A stretch of 8,910 nucleotides of DNA from Pseudomonas sp. (GCA_003527165.1 DPSI01000096.1:824-9733); one strand, 5' to 3'. Shown: positions 1-5,359, numbered from the stretch's first letter. The notes: a model not told the origin generated them from the letters alone. Numbers and translations are program-made.

Positions 1-7
1 GGCTGAG

Positions 8-26
8 GCGGCCGGGAACCGGCCGC
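8..26 (-). terminator. Strong hairpin just downstream of the TRAP operon, candidate terminator
   Basis: A perfect 8-bp inverted repeat (GCGGCCGG / CCGGCCGC) with a 3-nt loop starts 3 nt beyond the stop codon of the DUF1850 gene. Three more base pairs could form outside a small bulge. On the minus strand it is followed by CTCAGCC and not by a run of T, so it is not a canonical intrinsic terminator within what is visible. It could instead be an mRNA 3'-end stabilising hairpin or part of a Rho-dependent end. The window ends 7 nt later. Confidence 0.4.
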
Positions 27-29
27 AGC

Positions 30-431
30 TCAGATAGAGTCTTCCGCTGAGGCGGTGCAACTCCAGAGTTCCAGCGCGGGCCGGTCCGCTTTTGGCGGGC
101 CGAGCCATTCGCTCATCGCGTGGCAACGCTGGTCAAAGCACAGCTGGTAATCCCCTGCTTCGGGGGTTCGCCCCACACGCAGCGGCTGCAACGGCGGGAG
201 CTGGCGCTGATAGTGCCAGGTGCCGTCGCGCAGTTCGGCGCCATCCGGGATTTCCATTCCGGCTCCTGAGCCCTTCACCCGCGCTTCGCCGAGCAGCAGC
301 CCGTCCGGCGTCACGTGGTAATCCTCTTCCCAGCGGATCTTCTCGATCGTATGGGTCCAGGCCAGGGTAAAGTCCGCTGTAGGCACCTGTGCCCACACCG
401 CCCCGGCCAAGCCCAGGCAGAGTCCGATCAT
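30..431 (-). CDS. DUF1850 family protein, third gene of the TAXI-TRAP transporter operon
   Basis: This 133-residue protein has the DUF1850 pattern: W-T-H-T-I-E-K near residues 25-31 with W-E-E-D at 34-37, R-V-K-G-S-G-A-G-M-E at 51-60, and a late C98/C103 pair around F-D-Q-R. A short hydrophobic N-terminus (about residues 1-14, ending A-V-W-A before Gln15) looks like a minimal signal peptide or anchor, although it lacks the usual basic residues. DUF1850 genes are repeatedly found beside fused TAXI-type TRAP permeases, which supports an accessory envelope role in that transporter; the biochemical function is not established. The ATG overlaps the permease stop as ATGA (428-431). No Shine-Dalgarno precedes it, and no other start codon exists before the in-frame upstream stop, so translation very likely depends on coupling to the permease. 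Family assignment is from motif memory, with good confidence. Confidence 0.85.
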   Translation of the reverse strand: MIGLCLGLAGAVWAQVPTADFTLAWTHTIEKIRWEEDYHVTPDGLLLGEARVKGSGAGMEIPDGAELRDGTWHYQRQLPPLQPLRVGRTPEAGDYQLCFDQRCHAMSEWLGPPKADRPALELWSCTASAEDSI

Positions 432-2461
432 GCCAGTGCCGGCCCGGCCCGCCGTGCCCGCACGATATGCTGTGCCAGGAGCAGGGCGCCGATGCCAAAG
501 CCGATTTCATCGGTGATCGGCATGGCCATGATCAGCGTCGCGCCAGCAGCAAATCCAAGCAGGCGTTCCCACCAGGTCAGCGGCCGCTGCAGATAGCCGA
601 TCGAGGCGATGCCCCATAGACCGATGGCGAAGGCTGCCTTGAACAGCATGTACGCGGTCATCCACAGGCTGTCGCCTTGCAGCATCAGCGCCGGGTTGTA
701 GACGGCCATGAATGGCACCACGAACCCCGCTATCGCGATTCGCACGGCCCACATGCTGATCTTCAGCCCGCGCTCCTTGGCGATTGGCGCGGCGGCGAAG
801 CAGGCCAGCGCCACTGGCGGCGTGAGATCGGCAAGAATGCCGAAGTAGAAGACGAACATGTGCGAAACGATCAGCGGCACGCCAAGGTCGAGCAATGCCG
901 GCGCGGCGATCGAGCTGGTGATGATGTAGTTGGGGATCGTCGGGATGCCCATGCCGAGCACCAGACAGGTCAGCATCGTCAGGATCAGCGAAAGGAACAG
1001 GTTGTCCTTGCCGACCGCCAGGATGTAGCCGGCAAAGGTCGAAGCCACGCCGGTCAGCGAAACCACACCGATGATCACGCCAACCAGGGCACAGGCGATC
1101 CCCACCGGCACGGCGTGGCGGGCGCCTTCGACCAGAGCGTGCAGGCAGATCACCAAGGTGTCGCGGCCGCCCTTGACGAACCAGCAGGCCGCCACGAGTA
1201 CCGCGATGACCCCGAAGATCACGCCGATTCCCAGCTGGAAGAACGCTGCGCAGAGCAGCCCCAGGGCGATCCAGAAGGCAATGCGTAAGCCGAACGACGA
1301 GACCTTCAGAATGATTGCCGAGCCAAGGATCACGATGGCGGTCAGCGACAGGCGGATGATGCCGGCGAACATGGGCGTGCGTCCGGAGAACAGCAGCCAG
1401 ACCAGCACCAGCAGCGGAATCAGCAGAAACCAGCGCTCTTTCACGGCCGTCCAGGCGCTCGGGCACTGATCTTTAGGCAGGCCTTTGAGGTCGGCGCGCT
1501 TGGCTTCCAGATGAACCATCCAGAACGTCGAGCCGAAATACAGCAGCGCCGGAATCAGCGCGGCCTTGGCCACTTCGACGAAGGGTACGTTGATGGTTTC
1601 GGCCATGATGAAGGCTACGGCCCCCATCACCGGTGGCATCATCTGGCTGCCCATGCTCGCCGTCGCCTCGACCCCGCCAGCAAATGCCGCTCGGTAACCA
1701 AAGCGTTTCATCAGCGGGATGGTGAACTGGCCGGTAGTGACGACGTTGGCGACGCCCGAGCCGGTGATGGTGCCCATCAAGGCCGACGACACCACCGAAA
1801 CCTTCGCCGGTCCGCCGAGCTTGTGGCCGAACAGACCCATGGCGAAATCGGTGAAGAGTTTGATCATGCCGGCCTGTTCGAGGAAGGCCCCGAACAGGAT
1901 GAACAGGAAGATGTACGTGGCCGACACATAGGTTGGCGTGCCATATAGGCCTTCGGTGCCGAAGGCGAGCTGGTTGACCAGCTGGTCCAGACCATAGCCG
2001 CGATGTGCCAGGTCGCCCGGCAGATATTCGCCCAGCAGGCCGTAGGCGAGAAACAGTCCGCAGATGATCGGCAATGCAATGCCCATCACCCGGCGAGCGG
2101 CTTCGAACACCAGCGCGATGAGGATCACCCCGACGACGAAGTCGAAGGTGGTCAGATCACCGGAACGCTGGATCAGATCGCCCTCGAAATACCACTGGTA
2201 AAACGCCGTCCCCATGCCGACCAGCGCCAATACCCACGCCAGCGGTTGCCAGGGGCGCCCGTTGCCTTTGGCCGGAAAGCTCAGGAAGACCAACATCAGC
2301 AAAAAACCGACGTGCCCGGCACGCAGGACCTGACTCGATACCGGGTGGAACGCCGCCATGATGATCTGATACGTGGAAAACAGCAGGGCGACATAGAACA
2401 GTGCCTTGGGCCACTCGGCAGGGCTGCCAGCCAAGCCCTGTTCTTGTTGTAATTCGCTCAT
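428..2461 (-). CDS. TRAP transporter fused permease (4TM small subunit fused to DctM-type large subunit), TAXI class
   Basis: A 677-residue polytopic inner-membrane protein that would move a substrate delivered by the TAXI binding protein, driven by a cation gradient. The N-terminal part (about residues 20-145) holds about four hydrophobic segments equivalent to the small DctQ-like subunit. The rest is the DctM-like domain. Its hallmark regions are visible: S-S-A-L-M-G-T-I-T-G-S-G-V-A-N (225-239), M-G-S-Q-M-M-P-P-V-M-G (270-280), G-M-G-I-P-T-I-P-N-Y (503-512) and G-I-L-A-D-L-T-P-P-V-A-L-A (541-553). The length is normal for fused TRAP permeases. The ATG at 2461 was chosen because GAGG (2468-2471 on the plus-strand numbering) lies 6 nt before it. 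The frame stays open 21 codons further upstream, but that extension is not hydrophobic and has no good ribosome site. The gene overlaps the DUF1850 gene by 4 nt and follows the binding-protein gene after a 172-nt gap. The substrate is unknown. Confidence 0.93.
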   Translation of the reverse strand: MSELQQEQGLAGSPAEWPKALFYVALLFSTYQIIMAAFHPVSSQVLRAGHVGFLLMLVFLSFPAKGNGRPWQPLAWVLALVGMGTAFYQWYFEGDLIQRSGDLTTFDFVVGVILIALVFEAARRVMGIALPIICGLFLAYGLLGEYLPGDLAHRGYGLDQLVNQLAFGTEGLYGTPTYVSATYIFLFILFGAFLEQAGMIKLFTDFAMGLFGHKLGGPAKVSVVSSALMGTITGSGVANVVTTGQFTIPLMKRFGYRAAFAGGVEATASMGSQMMPPVMGAVAFIMAETINVPFVEVAKAALIPALLYFGSTFWMVHLEAKRADLKGLPKDQCPSAWTAVKERWFLLIPLLVLVWLLFSGRTPMFAGIIRLSLTAIVILGSAIILKVSSFGLRIAFWIALGLLCAAFFQLGIGVIFGVIAVLVAACWFVKGGRDTLVICLHALVEGARHAVPVGIACALVGVIIGVVSLTGVASTFAGYILAVGKDNLFLSLILTMLTCLVLGMGIPTIPNYIITSSIAAPALLDLGVPLIVSHMFVFYFGILADLTPPVALACFAAAPIAKERGLKISMWAVRIAIAGFVVPFMAVYNPALMLQGDSLWMTAYMLFKAAFAIGLWGIASIGYLQRPLTWWERLLGFAAGATLIMAMPITDEIGFGIGALLLAQHIVRARRAGPALA
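2441..2448 (-). promoter_or_regulatory. AANAANAA (Hfq/Crc-type) motif in the first codons of the TRAP permease
   Basis: The minus strand reads AACAAGAA within codons 5-8 of the permease. This matches the AANAANAA catabolite-activity motif through which Hfq with Crc represses translation in pseudomonads. The second variable base is a purine, so it is weaker than the AAYAAYAA form. It is one of three such motifs near start codons in this window. Regulation is inferred from the motif alone. Confidence 0.35.
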
Positions 2462-2555
2462 GAAATGCCTCGAGCTGATAAAGCGTGGTCGCGTAGAGCT
2501 GCTAACAAAACCTGCCGTGAACACACGCTGGTTTTACTAGCATCTCTGCAAAGGT

Positions 2556-2599
2556 CGGTTCGGGATTCCGGCTGCGAGTGCGGATGCACTCGCGAACCG
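2556..2599 (-). repeat. Nested inverted repeat between the TAXI binding-protein and permease genes
   Basis: An 8-bp perfect stem, GCGAGTGC (2574-2581) and GCACTCGC (2586-2593), with a 4-nt loop, is enclosed by a second 6-bp pair, CGGTTC (2556-2561) and GAACCG (2594-2599). No T-run follows on the minus strand, so it is not a classic terminator. In transporter operons such intercistronic hairpins often protect the upstream binding-protein message and so raise binding protein over permease; that role here is inferred. A smaller 5-bp hairpin (GCGGC-TGCT-GCCGC, 2609-2622) lies between this structure and the binding-protein stop. The rest of the 172-nt gap shows only the permease ribosome site. Confidence 0.6.
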
Positions 2600-2633
2600 G
2601 GAGTCGGAGCGGCTGCTGCCGCCCCTGACGCAC

Positions 2634-3587
2634 TCAGAGTGCGCCGACTTCCTTGTAGTAGCGCTCGGCACCCGGATGCAGCGGGATCGGCAGCGCCTTG
2701 GTGGCGGTTTCCAGCTTGATGTCCTTGGCGGCCGAGTGGGCCTTGCTCAGCTGGTCGAGGCTTTCGAACAGCAGTTTGGTCATCTGGTACGCCACGTCAT
2801 CGGATACGCCTTCATGGGTCACCAGAATGTTGGTGATGGCAACGGTCGGTACGTCCGCTTCCTGGCCGTCATAGGTGCCCGCCGGAATCTTTGCGGCCTG
2901 GTAGGCAGCATTGTTGATCTTGGCGACCACATCTTCCGGAATCTCGACGTAGTTCAGCGGCATGGTCGAAGCCAGATCGCGGATCGCTGCCATGCCCAGA
3001 CCGGCTGATTGCAAGGTGGCGTCGAGCTGGCGATTCTTGATCAGTTCGACCGATTCGGCGAATGGCAGGTACTCGATCTTGCCCATGTCTTCGTAGCTCA
3101 GGCCGGCCGCCTTGAGGATGGCGCGCGCATTCAGCTCGGTACCGGACTTCGGAGCGCCAACGGACAGCGATTTGCCCTTGAGGTCGGCCAGCGTCTTGAT
3201 GCCGGACTCCTTGCTGGCCACGATCTGAATGTAGTTCGGGTAGCTGCCACCGATGGCGCGCAGCTTCTTCAGCGGAGCCTTGAAGCCGGCGTCTTCCACG
3301 CCATTCCAGCCGTCAGCCACAGAATCGCCGAGCGCGAACCCCAGCTCGCCACGACCGGCTTGCAGCAGGTTGAGATTTTCGACCGAAGCCTTGGTTGCCT
3401 GCACGGAGGTTTTCGAGCCTTCGATGCCGTTGCTGTACAGCTGGGAAATGGCTACCCCGATCGGGTAGTACACACCGCTGGTCCCGCCCGTCAGGATGTT
3501 AATGAAGGTCGGCGCGGCAACAGCGGCGGTGCTGGCGGTAAAGGCCGCTGCGGCAGCGAGCAGGCTGAAGCGTTTGGTCAATCTCAT
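2634..3587 (-). CDS. TAXI family TRAP transporter solute-binding protein
   Basis: A 317-residue periplasmic protein, the usual family length, and the first gene of the transporter operon. Residues 1-24 are a clear Sec signal peptide: basic M-R-L-T-K-R, then an Ala-rich hydrophobic core, with likely cleavage around A-V-A at 22-24. TAXI-family signatures follow: T-G-G-T-S-G-V-Y-Y-P-I-G (33-44), S-V-G-A-P-K-S-G-T-E-L-N-A (142-154) and the C-terminal H-P-G-A-E-R-Y-Y-K-E (304-313). It should capture a small organic acid or amino acid and pass it to the fused permease; the ligand cannot be told from sequence. The ATG at 3587 is preceded by GGAG with 7-nt spacing and gives a complete signal peptide. 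Expression probably starts from the sigma-54 promoter near 3766-3781, leaving a leader of about 168 nt. Confidence 0.95.
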   Translation of the reverse strand: MRLTKRFSLLAAAAAFTASTAAVAAPTFINILTGGTSGVYYPIGVAISQLYSNGIEGSKTSVQATKASVENLNLLQAGRGELGFALGDSVADGWNGVEDAGFKAPLKKLRAIGGSYPNYIQIVASKESGIKTLADLKGKSLSVGAPKSGTELNARAILKAAGLSYEDMGKIEYLPFAESVELIKNRQLDATLQSAGLGMAAIRDLASTMPLNYVEIPEDVVAKINNAAYQAAKIPAGTYDGQEADVPTVAITNILVTHEGVSDDVAYQMTKLLFESLDQLSKAHSAAKDIKLETATKALPIPLHPGAERYYKEVGAL

Positions 3588-3604
3588 TGTGTTTCTCCGT
3601 TTCG

Positions 3605-3612
3605 TTGTTATT
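3605..3612 (-). promoter_or_regulatory. AAYAAYAA (Hfq/Crc-type) motif upstream of the TAXI binding-protein start
   Basis: The minus strand reads AATAACAA, an exact AAYAAYAA match. It lies 17 nt before the start codon and directly upstream of the GGAG ribosome site, where Hfq/Crc binding would block 30S loading. The motif class is established for Pseudomonas catabolite repression. Its activity here is inferred. Confidence 0.5.
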
Positions 3613-3644
3613 GGTTTCGCAGAACTGACGATAGACGATCAGTC

Positions 3645-3660
3645 GCAGCCATAAGGCTGC
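3645..3660 (-). other. Small leader hairpin in the TRAP operon 5' UTR
   Basis: GCAGCC (3645-3650) and GGCTGC (3655-3660) form a perfect 6-bp stem with a 4-nt loop. It lies inside the leader predicted from the sigma-54 promoter. No T-run follows, so it is not a terminator. Its role is unknown. Confidence 0.4.
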
Positions 3661-3693
3661 AAGCGGACAAGAAGGGCGAAAACACACGGATAG

Positions 3694-3710
3694 GCTTTCC
3701 TAGGGAAAGC
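3694..3710. other. Perfect 7-bp palindrome in the TRAP operon leader, possible operator or hairpin
   Basis: GCTTTCC and GGAAAGC flank a 3-nt centre. It is downstream of the predicted sigma-54 start site, so it could act as an RNA hairpin or as a DNA operator for a repressor. Nothing in the window identifies a binding protein. Confidence 0.4.
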
Positions 3711-3765
3711 AGGGGTGCGCTGTGCGGGTTTTCTTGTCTTTGATCGCATCGGGCAATACAGGCAT

Positions 3766-3781
3766 AGCACGAGCCGTGCCA
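3766..3781 (-). promoter_or_regulatory. Sigma-54 (-24/-12) promoter for the TAXI-TRAP operon
   Basis: The minus strand reads TGGCACG, four bases, then GTGCT. Against the consensus TGGCACG-N4-TTGCW only one base differs, and the invariant GG-N10-GC spacing is exact. The start site would be near position 3755, giving a 168-nt leader before the binding-protein ATG at 3587. Sigma-54 control with a dedicated enhancer-binding protein is known for dicarboxylate TRAP operons in pseudomonads, which makes the match plausible. The -24 half also pairs with nearby bases (GCACG-AGC-CGTGC), which may be coincidental. No enhancer-binding protein gene lies in the window. Confidence 0.7.
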
Positions 3782-3843
3782 TCAGGCGTGAGGGCCCTGG
3801 CACGCGGCCTTCTCAGGCTTTTACGAGGTAAATGGGCGAAAAA

Positions 3844-3871
3844 CCGCCTATCTGCGTAGGTCGGTAGGCGG
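3844..3871. promoter_or_regulatory. Wide inverted repeat upstream of the sigma-54 promoter: candidate enhancer site, or minus-strand terminator
   Basis: CCGCCTA (3844-3850) and TAGGCGG (3865-3871) are perfect 7-bp arms whose centres are 21 bp apart, about two helical turns. The dyad centre is about 102 bp upstream of the predicted sigma-54 start, where enhancer-binding proteins usually bind. Alternatively, on the minus strand the second arm is followed at once by five T (3839-3843), so the element could be an intrinsic terminator shielding the TRAP leader from read-through; its 14-nt loop is long for that. The sequence alone does not decide between these. Confidence 0.4.
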
Positions 3872-3961
3872 ATTATTGCCTATGTATGCCCTGGGAGTTT
3901 CGGAAACCCGGCGCGTGCCGTGGCGTCGCATGAGGAAGTCCCCTTTCAGGCGAGGTGCATC

Positions 3962-4390
3962 ATGGCAAGCGAGATCAGCGCGAAGGAACTCGGTATCGAG
4001 ATCGAGAAGGGAGAGGGCGAACTGTTCAAGTGGTTCATTGCCAGCTTCCTGTTTGGCAAACGCATCCAGCAGGACATCGCCGCGGAGGCCTATCGGGTGA
4101 TCGTCGACAAACATCGTCGCGACACTCCGCGCAAACTCTGCAACTGCAGTTGGCAGGAACTGGTGAACATGCTCGGCGAGGGGCGTTACGTACGCTATGA
4201 CGAGTCGACCGCCGAACGCTTGCTCAAGCTGTGCAACAAGCTCAACAGCGAATACGGCGGCAAGCTCGGCAACCTCCGCGAGCAGAGCAAGGACGGCAAG
4301 GACCTGGAAAAGCGTCTGGCCGAGTTCGAGGGGATCGGGCCGAAAACCGTCGAAATATTCATGCGCGAGGCGCGCAAGGTCTGGGACTGA
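3962..4390 (+). CDS. Uncharacterised small helix-hairpin-helix protein related to the endonuclease III / DNA glycosylase fold
   Basis: A 142-residue soluble, largely helical and charged protein. Near the C-terminus it has a helix-hairpin-helix core, F-E-G-I-G-P-K-T-V-E-I-F (122-133), very like the non-specific DNA-binding hairpin of endonuclease III-type glycosylases. The chain ends nine residues after this motif. It therefore lacks the segment that holds the catalytic Asp in that family, and no iron-sulfur Cys cluster is present (only C60, C62 and C91). It may bind DNA without cutting it, or be a subunit or degenerate member of the family; the function is not known to me. The ATG at 3962 is chosen over a GTG at 3920 because GAGG lies 6 nt upstream. 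It stands alone: divergent from the TRAP operon and 71 nt before the next gene. Confidence 0.8.
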   Translation: MASEISAKELGIEIEKGEGELFKWFIASFLFGKRIQQDIAAEAYRVIVDKHRRDTPRKLCNCSWQELVNMLGEGRYVRYDESTAERLLKLCNKLNSEYGGKLGNLREQSKDGKDLEKRLAEFEGIGPKTVEIFMREARKVWD

Positions 4391-4406
4391 GCGCGCTGGA
4401 TGGTGC

Positions 4407-4434
4407 TTGCGCGGGCCGCCGATCCGGTTAAAGT
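4407..4434 (+). promoter_or_regulatory. Possible weak sigma-70 promoter for the small exported protein
   Basis: TTGCGC and TAAAGT with a 16-nt spacer give partial -35 and -10 matches (three and four of six bases). They would start transcription about 20 nt before the ATG at 4462. This is the only candidate I see in the 71-nt gap after the helix-hairpin-helix gene, and such matches occur by chance. Confidence 0.25.
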
Positions 4435-4461
4435 GGCGCCAGCTCCTCACTGAGTTCTGTC

Positions 4462-4704
4462 ATGCGCGCTTTTCTTATCGCGTTCAGCCTGTTTTTTCCA
4501 CTGCTGGCGGTCGCCGGTCCGGCGCCCTATTACCAATGGCAAAGCAAGACCGACGGTACCGTCATTTGCCGCCAGAGCCCACCTGGACACGGTTGGGAGC
4601 TGCTCAACGGCCAGCCGTTTCGTGACCTCAACTGCACGCAACCGGCAGCCCGAGTGGACCGTCCAGCAGCGGTGCCGGGCTTTCGTCCGCAGCCTGGGCG
4701 GTGA
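4462..4704 (+). CDS. Small exported protein of unknown function
   Basis: An 80-residue protein with a clear Sec signal peptide: M-R-A-F start, hydrophobic run to about residue 16, and likely cleavage after A-V-A near residues 16-18. The mature part is about 60 residues and starts Y-Y-Q-W-Q-S-K-T-D-G-T-V-I-C. This aromatic-Trp opening followed by a D-G turn faintly recalls DUF4124-type periplasmic proteins, but the match is too weak to name it. Two cysteines (in V-I-C-R and L-N-C-T) could form a disulfide in the periplasm. The C-terminus is Pro/Arg-rich. The ribosome site is poor (only GAG about 8 nt upstream), but the start is fixed by the signal peptide. It is probably real because of that N-terminus; function unknown. 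Confidence 0.65.
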   Translation: MRAFLIAFSLFFPLLAVAGPAPYYQWQSKTDGTVICRQSPPGHGWELLNGQPFRDLNCTQPAARVDRPAAVPGFRPQPGR

Positions 4705-4745
4705 CAGCAGGGCGATTCGGCTCGGCACCGGTCATTGCAGCAAAA

Positions 4746-4761
4746 GCGGCCTTGCCCGCGA
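4746..4761. repeat. Degenerate Pseudomonas REP-like palindrome
   Basis: GCGGCCTTGCCCGCGA differs by one base from the widespread Pseudomonas REP core GCGGGCTTGCCCGCGA, and the change breaks one pair of the stem. It sits in the 99-nt gap between the exported-protein gene and yqaA, a typical REP position. It is a single copy with no partner copy nearby, so it is likely a relic. The consensus is recalled from general knowledge of pseudomonad REP families. Confidence 0.5.
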
Positions 4762-4803
4762 GTCGGCGCTTTGTGCCGTTCATGTCATGAGCCTCCAGCG
4801 ACC

Positions 4804-5241
4804 ATGGTCGATCTAACCGCGTACTTCGGTCTGTTCATCGCTGCCTTCGCTGCTGCCACGCTGGTACCCGCACAGTCGGAAACTGTGCTGGTGGGGCTGC
4901 TACTCGGCGGTAATTTTTCTCCTGCGATGCTGTTAGGGGTGGCCACGCTGGGTAACGTGCTGGGCTCGCTGGTCAATTGGCTGTTGGGCCGTTCGGTCGA
5001 GCGGCTGCGTCACCTGCGCTGGTTTCCGGTGAGTGAGCAGCAGCTGGAGCGCGCCCAGCGACGTTATCACCGCTATGGTCGCTGGTCGCTGCTGTTGAGC
5101 TGGGTGCCGATCATTGGTGACCCGCTGACAATGGTCGCCGGAACCCTGCGTGAACCGCTCTGGAGCTTTCTGCTACTGGTGACGCTGGCCAAGGGCGGCC
5201 GCTATCTGCTGCTCGCCAGCGCCACCCTCGGCTGGCTGTAA
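4804..5241 (+). CDS. yqaA: YqaA family inner-membrane protein (DedA / SNARE-associated VTT fold)
   Basis: A 145-residue integral membrane protein, close to the length of E. coli YqaA. Family features are visible: an N-terminal hydrophobic segment with L-V-P-A-Q-S-E (20-26), the helix G-N-V-L-G-S-L-V-N-W (50-59), a basic cytoplasmic stretch (about 63-93), the re-entrant-type motif W-V-P-I-I-G-D-P-L-T (100-109) followed by V-A-G-T-L-R (111-116), and a closing helix with K-G-G-R-Y (130-134). DedA-like proteins are linked to lipid transport and membrane homeostasis; the exact role of YqaA is not settled. The frame is open back to 4735, but the extension is Cys/Pro-rich and unlike the family, so the ATG at 4804 is preferred although no good Shine-Dalgarno precedes it. 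The TAA stop is 118 nt before mdcA. Confidence 0.85.
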   Translation: MVDLTAYFGLFIAAFAAATLVPAQSETVLVGLLLGGNFSPAMLLGVATLGNVLGSLVNWLLGRSVERLRHLRWFPVSEQQLERAQRRYHRYGRWSLLLSWVPIIGDPLTMVAGTLREPLWSFLLLVTLAKGGRYLLLASATLGWL

Positions 5242-5261
5242 CGTCCGGTTCTGCTGCATCG

Positions 5262-5276
5262 TTAACCACAGCGTAA
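5262..5276 (+). promoter_or_regulatory. LysR-type regulator box (T-N11-A dyad) upstream of mdcA
   Basis: TTAACCACAGCGTAA contains the T-N11-A core within a TTA-N9-TAA dyad. It lies in the 118-bp yqaA-mdcA gap. If transcription starts near 5333 (see the promoter entry), its centre falls at about -64, the usual recognition position for LysR-type activators. Malonate operons in pseudomonads are commonly controlled by the LysR-type MdcR, whose gene is not in this window. The binding protein is inferred. Confidence 0.45.
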
Positions 5277-5296
5277 TGAAAACCTCCCACGCTTGA

Positions 5297-5326
5297 TTGA
5301 TGGCTCTCCGGTCATCTCCCTACTGT
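5297..5326 (+). promoter_or_regulatory. Weak candidate promoter of the mdc operon
   Basis: TTGATG (5297-5302) and TACTGT (5321-5326) with an 18-nt spacer are partial -35 and -10 elements. A poor match is expected for an activator-dependent promoter. It would start near 5333, leaving a leader of about 27 nt before the mdcA ATG, and places the LysR box at about -64. The individual hexamers are weak. Confidence 0.3.
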
Positions 5327-5359
5327 GCGCTCCACGAAGCGGAAACCTGTGGAGTCAGC

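Larger units (their letters stand above)
3588..3961. other. Divergent intergenic region between the TRAP operon and the helix-hairpin-helix gene
   Basis: This 374-bp stretch has no credible gene. Going away from the TRAP operon it holds the binding-protein ribosome site (3595-3598), an AAYAAYAA motif (3605-3612), two small hairpins (3645-3660 and 3694-3710), a sigma-54 promoter facing left (3766-3781), a 7-bp inverted pair CGTGCCA / TGGCACG (3775-3781 and 3798-3804), and a wide dyad (3844-3871). I see no convincing sigma-70 promoter for the rightward gene; its ribosome site is GAGG at 3952-3955. Confidence 0.7.

Noticed and set aside
507..1466. 319-codon minus-strand frame inside the TRAP permease
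   Set aside because: Alternate-frame shadow of the permease, Arg-rich with low-complexity composition.
3009..3743. 244-codon plus-strand open frame antisense to the TAXI binding protein
   Set aside because: It overlaps a clearly real binding-protein gene and its promoter region, with no family motifs or ribosome site of its own.
3798..3804. Plus-strand TGGCACG as a possible second sigma-54 promoter facing the helix-hairpin-helix gene
   Set aside because: The -12 GC is missing at the required GG-N10 spacing, so only the -24 half matches; it more likely reflects the local inverted repeat.
3848..4450. 200-codon minus-strand frame across the helix-hairpin-helix gene
   Set aside because: It is antisense to a gene with good ribosome site and a recognisable motif; the translated product has no recognisable features.
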